Shown here one piece after another: positions 54,830 through 64,000 of a DNA stretch of 64,000 nt (position 1 is its first letter; each line of letters begins with the position of its first letter). The notes under the pieces are model-generated. The model saw only the letters and a program-made list of their open reading frames with translations, did no database searches and was not told the DNA's origin. This stretch comes from Gigaspora rosea (taxonomy: Eukaryota; Glomeromycota; Glomeromycetes; Diversisporales; Gigasporaceae), in the NCBI GenBank assembly GCA_003550325.1, contig QKWP01000254.1, positions 1-64,000 on the forward strand. The letters are read 5' to 3'. Both the position numbers and the translations under genes were made by a program.

Positions 54830-55085
54830 TGTAGCTTCTAACAAAAAACTTCAGGGTTGTTGCTCTACTATATTTTTTATAGTAATGAAATTTTCTATCC
54901 AAAGAGCTAAACCCAAAAGGAGAGATCTTTTTCAACTCTGTTTTAGTTTTCTCATATCCAATTTAAAACTCTTTATCCAAAACACTTTTAGATAAAGCTT
55001 TTGTTATGTGCAAATATATTAACTCCAAAGTTTTTATGAATCAGGTTTTGTTGAAAATTTGGTAAGAGGAATTGTTAGGAAGAGT
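54830..55085 (-). mobile_element. Fragment of the LINE-like family at 33224-33640
   Basis: It shares ctcagggttgttgctctact-type sequence, gagctaaacccaaaaggag and gataaagcttttgttatg with 33450-33640 in the same orientation. It is worn and has no poly-A. Confidence 0.55.
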
Positions 55086-55562
55086 TTTTGTTTACTGTTT
55101 TTTTTTTTTGTATGTAATATTAATTAAAAATGTATATTTAATAAATGTAAAATACAATATATAATAATAATAAATAAATAAATATAAAATTTTATATTAA
55201 ATTGCAAAACCTTGCAAAATATTGCAAAAACCTAAAAAAGCATGATTATATAAATATATATATCATTTATTTATTTTTTAAAAAATTTTAAACTTTGCAA
55301 AAATTTCCCAAATATTGCGAAACAATGCAAAAATATTACACAATATACAAAATATTACTTACTGTGACTTCCAAAAGAGGAGTTAATTTGCATTTTTTTA
55401 TTTGATCTATTCCACAATATTTTGCAATATATTCAAATTAAATTCTGTAATATTTCATAATAAATTATATTATATACCATATCGATCATAAGACTTTTGT
55501 TATATCATATTATAAACTATAATAACTTACATAAGATTCATATATATAATTTGCTAATATTA
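55086..55562. other. AT-rich spacer, no gene seen
   Basis: Repeated ttgcaaaatattgcaaa-like segments in both orientations (55200-55345). Nothing codes. Confidence 0.4.
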
Positions 55563-55846
55563 GGGGTCGTCTAAAGCCAGGCGCGTTCACGTGATATAAA
55601 GCCAATCAAATCGTAAAATTTGATCTTTACGGATTAGCCTGACGAGACAAAAACAAAGAAAAAAAGGGAAAAACGCCAAAAATACAAAAAACGAGTGTCT
55701 AAACCTGTATAGGAGCATTAATAAAAAATGTCGGGAAGACAATTTTACTTATAAGTAAGCTCTAACCCTAACCCCTAACTAACCCTTACCCTAATTTTAA
55801 TTAAATAATCAAAAACATATAAACACACCTGGCTTTAGCCATTCCC
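55563..55846. mobile_element. TIR element (GGGGTCGTCTAAAGCCAGG)
   Basis: The inverted ends are ggggtcgtctaaagccagg and cctggctttagccattccc. Both flanks carry taatatta exactly (55555-55562, 55847-55854); because that octamer is itself palindromic the true duplication could be shorter (ta, or a 3-bp form). Telomere-like ctaaccctaacccctaac lies inside at 55768-55785. A relative is at 18405-18630. Confidence 0.75.
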
Positions 55847-56667
55847 TAATATTAGTAATATAAATAATTTGCTTTTCAAAAAAGCTCATTGGGAATTGAA
55901 TTTTTTGCTTTAGATACATTATCATTTGTATTATTAATTTTTGAGAAATTCCCAAGATCATAGGATATAAATTGGAGTTGCCTGCCATGAAAAGTTGCAA
56001 CCTTTTATTCCAATATTGTAATTTTTTGTCTTAAAGCTGTAATTTTTTAACTTGTTGTAATTGGTGTAATAGCTGCAATCATTAAACTCATTGTAATAAA
56101 TGTAATGGTTGTAAATTATAATAGGTGTAACTGATTAGTTTAACAATTTTGCTATTTTAATTATATTTTAGAAAATTTTCTTTTTACTTAGAAACCTCTA
56201 ATGCTAATTAAAAATAAAATTTGCCGAACCGGTATGTACACTTGTATATATATAATATTAAATTCAAGCAAATTACAAATATAGCAACACATATTGTATA
56301 ATAAGCGATGCTATTACGCAAAACTGAGAATGTATTGTGCAATTTATAATCATGCTTTACCAGTCGTTGGTTGGTTAACTAAGTTTTAAATATGAGTATA
56401 CTGTGCTTACAAAATAATATACAGAAATAACAAGAAAAAAACTTTATAAAAGTTTGTACAATAAATTTAGTGAACTATATGACATGTAGCAAGTTACGAT
56501 CATAGTTACTGCAAAACTGAATTAATCCAAAATGCTGTATGAATCCCGAATGATGTATATCGATATATCTAGTGCTAGTTCGAACTGATCTTTAACACAT
56601 ATATAAACTTTTTTGTATTACATTTATTTCAAGATAGCGTATCTCTTGCTTTGTTACACAGGCATAT
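55847..56667. other. AT-rich spacer, no gene seen
   Basis: 56035-56130 repeats gtaattg/tgtaat units. No other feature is supported. Confidence 0.4.
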
Positions 56668-57275
56668 TTGCCTGCGAAAATTTTAAAATTTTAAATTTTT
56701 TAAATAAAACCTTAAAAATTAATTTTAGCTATATACTTTCTAAGTAAAAATTATAATATTAGTTCTGTTTTATCAACTTTATTATAAAATTTTTTTAAAA
56801 TTATTAAAAAACTTTGGTGTAATAAAAGTTTAAAGTTTTTGTTTTAAAACTTTTACCATAGAATTTTTTCTTTAGGTTTTCTCAAATTTTATATATTCCC
56901 ATCTATAAAAAAATTTTTCACTTCTAATACAAGTCTTAATTTTTACAAGTAAATCATATAAAGTCAAATAATGAAAGTTGTCATCCTTTATATAAACTAC
57001 AATATTATATTAGAAACTATATTTTTAAAACTAATATTTAAAGAATTCGCCAAGATATTGTAAAATATTTTTTTGGTTAAAAAATTTCTTTAAAATTTAA
57101 TATTTTCACCTTATAAGCAACATAAACTTTTTGTCTTATAATATAAATTTAAATAATTCAAAAATATATTCCTTGTTATTAAATATTATAATACCAAATT
57201 TTATTTAAATATTTTAAATGATTAAAAAAATAGATCAGAGGTATATTTATAGTAAGTTTACAGGCAAATTTGTCT
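56668..57275. mobile_element. ~610-bp element with CAGGCAAATTTG-type ends
   Basis: The ends carry caggcatatttgcctgcgaa and caggcaaatttgtctgcgaa, which are near-palindromic. The interior matches 37080-37500. The same ends flank the much longer, interrupted region at 35735-38110. Confidence 0.5.
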
Positions 57276-57560
57276 GCGAAGTAATACAAACTAAGGGATA
57301 ATAAACAAATTTAAATGCTTACTAATAAATCATACTATATCTTTTATACCCTTAAATTGATTGCCAAAAATATATGCTATACACAGCCACAAGCCTTGTA
57401 GGCACAAGACAAGTATGGCTAAGTTATAAAAACTGGTTTGATACATATAGCTTTTTATACATGTAGACTTAACTAAATAGAGTTATAAACGGGTGAAGTT
57501 AAATCATAATACCATCTATTTAAGGCTATACTCAGTATTTGTACATACCAAAAAAAAATT
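57276..57560. other. Spacer before the second LINE, no gene seen
   Basis: No frame or repeat is supported. The LINE start is not sharply defined. Confidence 0.35.
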
Positions 57561-57918
57561 TGAACTCTTTCTGTAGATCCCTATTACCAAAACTAGAACA
57601 AAAGAAAAAATTTTTCCGCAACAATATCCTGAAATTTTACTAAATAACTTGATACTTGGCCCCTAAGTAAAGTTGTTCGGCACTCAAATATCGACCTAAA
57701 AAAGGAGCCTTTTCTACAAAAAGGTCTAAATTCATCCAAATAAAAGCGATTAACTCAAAAATAAACAACAAGTCAGTTTTTTCGCCGTCTGGCAACAATG
57801 GTCCTAAGGACCATTCAATATTAGATAACAAAAAACGTTTTGTCACCTCAGTTTTAAGTAAAAACACAAAAAACCCAAACCAAAACACCCCCTCGCACCT
57901 AAACCCGCACCAGAAACT

Positions 57919-60535
57919 ATGTTGTCAAGCAGCTCCTCCTCATTCATTAACTTCTTACCATTTTCCCACAAACAAACTCAGCTAAAAGAAACACTCCCCA
58001 ATGCAAGGCCCACTTTGCTAGAAACAGAACCAGCTAAAGAGTTCATAGAAATTACTATCAACGACTGGCCCAAACTTACATTCTCTGTTCTCTTCTCTGT
58101 TCCTTCACTACCAGAATACAAAGACAAATCCATCTTCTATACCAATATTACCAAACAAGGAAAGATCCCAAATTTGGTTAAATTTCCACCTCATTGGCTA
58201 TGCAAACAAGATAACACAGACCAATCAGTCCTATTCAACCTCATAGCACAAGGAGACAGTTCTGTCAACATTATTGCAAAACTACCCCAAACATCCCAAA
58301 GCAGTGATCTTGCCACACTATTACAACCATACAAAAATGCTATGAAACCATACGCAAAAGCAAAACGCACCAATGACCTTCCAGCAATCCTATATAGTGC
58401 AACTATTGACCCAGAAACTTATAACAAATCAGTGAAAAGCTACAAAGAAAGCAAGCAAATTCAACTAAAAGGTGCTACACCTGACAGCACAACCCTGCAA
58501 GCACCCCTTGCACAGACATCGCTTTTTTCAGACTTTCTAGCCCTAGATGATACACAGCTACCACCAATTGCAACCACCAATTAAACTGGAGTACCACGAC
58601 CATCAACACCTACTAAGCAAATTACTTCATCTATCATTTTCAATAGTAGTACCACTGTCGCTCAGCCACATCCAGCCACTATGGCAAATACTAGCAAAAA
58701 ACGCTTGCGGGTCGTATCACCACAAACTGCTCTTCCTAACAAAGCATTTAAACCCACGCTTGAAAAGGCCCCTGGTAGCAGCAGACCACTCTATAGCCAG
58801 ATTACTAAGATACACCTGAACATACCACATACAGATACCATAGACCACATGGAATGGGCAACCACCGTACAGAGCAAACTTGAAACACCAGATGACACAC
58901 CCTTTGATTCAGAAGTCTGATCATTTGATACTATCGCAGAAGTATTAACTACAACAGAAGGAATCTACAAGTTCACTAAATACAAACTGACAACAAGCCC
59001 TGTACAATCTAAACTCCCTGAGGTCATCTGCCTTAAATTCATCTACTGGGACACGAGATTTTCACCACCTTTACCAGGAACCAAAAAACCCAACCAGCGC
59101 ACCAGAAGGAGTACATGAGCTTATATAACGATGCCCTTGAAACATACAAAGAAAAAAATGAAGTTATATTCACCAACCGGGAAACACGTACCATTATTTA
59201 CTCATGCTCAGAAAAATGCTAATCAGCCAATATCTCACTAGTACCAACTTTGCTAAACTCACTATAAAAGCTACCTACGAGCTAATACGATATGCACAAG
59301 ACTTCTTGCAAATCAAAAACAAAGATGCTAAAGATTCCAAAATGCTTAAAAAAGAAATTCAAAAAGTTATTGAAGAAAGATTACTCTCACTTCCCGAGCA
59401 CCCAGACCAAATTACTAAGGAAATAAAAGCAATCCTCTCCTTTGCACTCCCTATCAAACAGCGATCGCATACCAAAGAAGTGGTCAACGCCTTAAGGAAA
59501 ATCATCAAATTTAGCGAACTTAAAGAGGCATACTTTGTAAAACTTCCACCTCTTCCTTCACACTATAAAGAGCTAATCCCTAGTTTGCGTCAGTACTTCC
59601 CAATCAAGCACGGGCAGCCTTACCATACATACCTGAATACAAGAGAAAACTCGCTGACTACTATAAAATAGATGACCAGATCCCTGAGACTTACTTTAAT
59701 CTGCCACCTAAAAGAAAGCCTCTTACCTCTATCTACCAGGAACTCAACCCCAGAGTCAGAAGCTTCTTCCTATTCAACTCCGCTATTTCAAATGTCCCAC
59801 TCTCAGAAGTGGTTGCTACACTCAGCGAATACTGCACATTCAAGCTCTTGCCCAATGACTATTTCAGTACAAAGCTTCCACTCCCCTCTGATATAAACAA
59901 AATCAAAACAGTTACCTAGTTTTCATTCCCAATCACTAGTGATCAGAAAGCTAGAAAATTTCTAAAACAAATAACACCTTATTATAAATTCAGGCTTTCT
60001 TTGCCTGAATATATCATGCAGGCCAATCCTACTGATAAGCCCATACTGCCCAAAATAGATCAAATTATGGAAGAATTCAATATTCCAATTCCGATCGAAA
60101 CACCAAAAGACTTAGTAGAAGCTGTTAAAGAACTACGAAAACACTACTACTTCACTAAACTCCCCGAGAAGTGGATCCAAATCCCTACCAACCTCCTGAG
60201 AAGCCACTAGCAAATTCACCCCATCCCGAACACCTACCTCAGCTTCCTGATAACTTACAACACAATATAGCCCCTACTATGAAAACCCTCCGGTCGCACT
60301 TTAAGATCAACTCTATTCCAGACTTTTTACTAGACTTGCCCCCTTATCTACCCCTAAGCGGAGCATATTCAAAACACACACACAAATTAGGCCTGCCTTA
60401 CCTAGTACCGTACGGTCATTTGCAAGTACCTCACAAATATCGGAAGAACTCAAGGACCCAAACAATAACAATGACGACACAACACCTCCCGGCCATTGGA
60501 AAATACAACACCAATGGACACAAGCTAAACTAGCT
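57919..60535 (+). pseudogene. LINE ORF1 region (decayed)
   Basis: A first frame of 221 residues (57919-58584, Ser-rich start, no domain recognised) is followed by further frames at 58681-58920, 59204-59671, 60001-60210 and 60171-60533. Together they suggest a long ORF1 (~850 residues) broken several times. Repeating LPP/LP-x-HY/F-x-L motifs with predicted helices (LPPLPSHYKELIPSLRQYF, LPEYI, LPEKWIQ) suggest a repeated helical module of a kind I do not recognise. No RRM or zinc knuckle is visible, unlike the first LINE. Confidence 0.6.
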
Positions 60536-60551
60536 AATGAGAAACACAAAC

Positions 60552-63500
60552 ATGGCGCAACAAACAAACTTTGGCACTATCTCAATCAAACCTACTAACC
60601 AACCTAACCCCCTCACGCTCTCTATTTGTACACACAACGTCCATGGCCTTAACCAAGATCTCAAAAAACAAGTCTGGGAGCAATACTGTCTTGAGAACAA
60701 CCTTAACATTATTAGCCTCACAGAAACCAAACTGTCTAATGAATACTTAACCACTAAACCTCACAAAACTCCCCACTACACTTACTTTTGGTCCTGTACA
60801 GAGGGCTCCAAAGCAGGAACTACACTTATGATAAACAATAACCTTACTCCACATATCCACAATATTATTACATACCCAGGCTACGCAATTGCTATCGACA
60901 TCTTCTTTAAATATGACTTCAAATTCTGAATTATCTCAACTTACCTCCCATGCAACAGCCCCCCATCAGGCTTGATACACAAAACCGCATTATCCATTGG
61001 ATATAGCAGGCCACATCACGCAACATACTCCCTATTGTTCTAGGGGACTTCAATGCTACTACCGACAAAATACATTCCAGCTCAATCAAATACAAACTTC
61101 TCCAATTCCTCGCGTACAACAACATGTATAATCTGGCATCCCACTAACAAAACCAAAGCCACACATGGCACAGCTCAAGATACAGTAGCCAAATCGACCA
61201 CATATGGGTATACCACCCTATAATATCATACCTTACTGAATACACCATAGATAACTCTCATACCAGTACTCGGAGCGATTACAAAATCCTCATATCCAAA
61301 TAGTCTTTTCCATATGCCCTTATTACCAAGCCAAGACAAAAAACCTGAATTTGCAGAAGAGTCTTCGACTACAAAGCCATGGATAATGCCCTGTGGGAAA
61401 ACTTCTCCAACCAAGTCAAAAGCAACCTTACTTCCAATAATACACCACTGACAACAGATACTTCCGAATCCCTAGAGACCACATGGCACAATACCCAAAC
61501 CAGCATTATCAATGCTGCGATACAACATATTCCTAACAAAAAGTTTAGCATATGCAATTTCCAACACACCTTCTTAGCTGCAGCAACACACCTACATATT
61601 AGCCTCAAAAAACTTAGTAGCACTATTCGGAAGATCAAACAAGTACTCAAACAAAACCTACCAATTCCAGACCACCTTAACTCGGGTATCATAGCATTGA
61701 ATCAATCACACTCACCAGCTCCTTTCTGATTGTATTAGCGAGGCAAACTTAGAATGGAAAAACTTATACCATGCCCGCAATATGGAAAACATTAAACAGA
61801 TCAAGCAGCAAATCTCTGAGTCAATCCAAAAAAGATGCTCTAAGCTCATAACTCACCCTACTTCCATGATTAACAATATTTTAAACCGACACAAGGACCC
61901 AGTAAAATTTGACAACATAAAACTCGAGCAGGAGGTAATTACTGACCCACCTGCTATCAAAGACCACATTCAGCAACACTTTGACAACTGGACAGCTCCT
62001 CGCCAAGTCAACCAAAGCCTATTTGAATCTGTATGGCAAGATGAATACAACCCAAAACCCAACATTGACTCCATATAGTACGCGGACGCCCTGGGAAGTG
62101 ACTCTAACACTTAGCCAGCTACCAAACAACAAGGCCTGTGGACCCTCAGGAATTAGCTACGAAATGTTCAAACACGCAGGGCCAAACTTTATACAAGCAA
62201 TAACCTCTCTCTTCAACCGCTACCTCTCTACTCAGACCATACCTAAACAATAAAAAGAGGACTATATCTTTCCAATCTCAAAAAAACCTATTTTTGATGG
62301 CAACCTTAACAATACCAGGCCCATAAGCCTCGTTAAGCACATTAAGAAACTCTACACAAAACTGCTTACTAACCGCTTAAACAATATCCTATTTAAATAC
62401 GAAATTCTCTCATCCTTCAATTATGTGGCCTTACTAGGCAACTCAACAGCCATACCGATTCATATTCTCAACAACATCATTGAAGATGCGTCCTGCAATT
62501 CAAACCAACTCTGGCTTTTATCCCAGGCATGAGCAAAGCATATGACTCAGTCAATTTTGATCTCTTTCATAAATCACTACACAGAATTCAAATGCTCAAA
62601 ACACTAATCAACATCCTCTCTAACCTGCTCTCCGACCGCACAAACCGAGTAATCACTAACCTCGGCCTTACCAACTCATACTCAGTTAGAAACGGTATTG
62701 ACCAAGGAGAGACAATCACACCACTCTTCTGGAGAATATATTACGATCCTCTAATTACTCATATCTCAACACATTTCTCAGGATATACAATGTCAACATC
62801 GTGGTATACCAATCTTCTTCACCAATCTACTAACCACCTTCATACATCGGTATCAGTTCTGGCTTACATGGATAATACCCTGTGGATCTCCCAATCCAAA
62901 GAGGAGCTAGAAAAAATAACTGAAATAGCAGCCTTCTTTTATCAAATGGCAGACATACAAGTCAATCTATCCAAATCCACCTTCATTACAAAGCACACCT
63001 CTTCCTCTATTTCATTTTTAGACTCCCATATCAGTTCGATTCCTAAGAACCAGCCATTCAAATTCCTCGGGTATTGGTTCATACTTAACAACAAGCAAAC
63101 TGCTCAAATTAAACTAATCCAAGAAGAAGCTACAAGCCTAGCTAGTATTGCTAGTACAAAAAGTATAACTGACAAACAAACCGCATATATCATTAACATA
63201 GTCATCATTCCAACTACCGAATATCGCCTACACAATATCNTAACATAGTCATCATTCCAACTACCGAATATCGCCTACACAATATCGTAATTCCTCAATC
63301 AACATGCAACAAAATCTTGAGCAAATACCTAACAAATGCAAAACACAAGTCCCACCTCCCGCGCTCTACTCCTAACAGTGCTATGCTAAACCATAACTTA
63401 TACAATATCCGAAACATATGGGACATCCAGCTACAACACCATATCAGCAACTTCTTGCAACGTTTAAACAATCCTTCAACACTTGGTACTTCAACTCATA

Positions 63501-64000
63501 TTAGACTCCAACAACTGCAAAACAACCTATGGTCCACAACTAATATTCTCCAACACCTGCAACCAACTATTGATGGCCCCAACAGATACACAACCAACTT
63601 CAAAATTATCCAGCTTTTCAACTACTTGGGCATTACTGTCCTAGCTAATTCTGGCGTTCTATGGCCCAAGACAATTAACAATAGTTGCACACCACTTGAA
63701 AGCATCCTCTCCAAACACCCAAAATACAAACCCTTCAAGCAACAGCTACGTCATAACCACATCCTCTATCTAGAACAATTGAGCTCAGCAGACAACAACA
63801 TTCTGCTTGAATGGCAACATATCTCGCCTAGACTCCTTTACCTCCCTAGAGGGAAAAAACCACTCTGGTTCTCACACTTAGAAGACACAATTCTATCTCA
63901 CAAACTCCAGCGTACTATTTCCCCAGAGCTCAGACCCAATGGGTTTAACCCATTTGCCTATCAAACAAACTCAATACCCAAATCCCGTAAACCATGGTTA
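60552..64000 (+). pseudogene. LINE ORF2: APE endonuclease and reverse transcriptase (decayed, cut by the window)
   Basis: Endonuclease signatures: THNVHGLN (~60635), TETKL (~60720), GDFNAT (~61027), QIDHIW (~61190) and SDYK (~61270). Reverse transcriptase motifs: ACGPSGISYE (~62130), TRPISL (~62310), GMSKAYDSV (~62530), GIDQGE (~62690), YMDNT (~62865) in place of YADDT, and FLGYW (~63060). The catalytic Asp pair of the fifth motif is changed to D-N and several stops and frame changes are present, so it is dead as assembled. The GIDQGE-x-W-R-I-(Y/F)YDPL block resembles the LINE at 23 kb, so both belong to one broad clade, but the DNA is not alignable. Confidence 0.82.
63194..63286 (+). repeat. 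46-bp direct duplication around a single N
   Basis: 63194-63239 and 63241-63286 are identical, separated only by N at 63240. Same pattern as at 26379, so an assembly join is the likely cause. Confidence 0.93.

Larger units (their letters stand above)
57561..64000 (+). mobile_element. Second LINE, truncated by the window edge
   Basis: From ~57560 the sequence becomes C-rich and A-rich and encodes ORF1 (from 57919) and ORF2 (from 60552) of a second, distinct RNase H-type or Jockey/I-side LINE. The 5' boundary and target duplication are not resolved, and the 3' end lies outside the window. Its base composition differs sharply from the neighbouring DNA. Confidence 0.85.

Noticed and set aside
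1-64000. Retrovirus-like or Polinton-like elements
   Set aside because: No LTR pair, gag-pol order, integrase, protein-primed polymerase or capsid frame could be recognised.

Overview
The window looks like nuclear DNA of an arbuscular mycorrhizal fungus (Glomeromycotina), most likely Rhizophagus or a close relative. This rests on pattern rather than a search: very AT-rich sequence, a few intron-containing fungal genes (a complete lanosterol synthase, a plasma-membrane-type syntaxin, two F-box proteins), and dense short inverted-repeat transposons and RNase H-bearing LINEs between them. No rRNA gene, CRISPR array, plasmid or prokaryotic operon is visible.

Layout. 1-12.7 kb is almost pure repeat: MITE-like elements (often one inside another), G/T-rich minisatellites, a 1.3-kb array of alternating palindromes and fragments of a tRNA-headed element. 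12.7-16.5 kb is a small gene island with two paralogous two-exon F-box genes on the minus strand. 16.5-23.2 kb is repeat again, with a 534-bp near-perfect palindrome inside a composite element. 23.25-30.96 kb is a complete LINE insertion (target duplications, poly-A, ORF1 plus a decayed ORF2). 31.4-34.3 kb is a hAT-type element carrying a LINE fragment. 34.4-42.8 kb is MITEs, LINE tails and tRNA-headed elements. 44.3-50.4 kb is the second gene island: the 14-exon lanosterol synthase and the intronless syntaxin, both minus strand. 50.4-57.5 kb is intergenic and repeat, with a hAT transposase relic. A second LINE runs from about 57.6 kb off the right edge.

How the parts relate. All four convincing host genes are on the minus strand. 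The synthase makes the first sterol of the ergosterol-type pathway and the syntaxin serves secretory-vesicle fusion, but nothing shows that they are co-regulated. Most of the window is mobile-element stratigraphy. At least six TIR families are flanked by 3-bp TTA/TAA duplications, as PIF/Harbinger elements are. Another group sits on TA. hAT-like elements leave 8-bp duplications. Several insertions can be read against empty sites within the window. No transposase for the small elements is intact here.

Both single N bases lie between directly repeated flanks (132 bp and 46 bp), so they look like unmerged contig ends rather than biology. Homology calls come from reading motifs by eye; no database search was possible.
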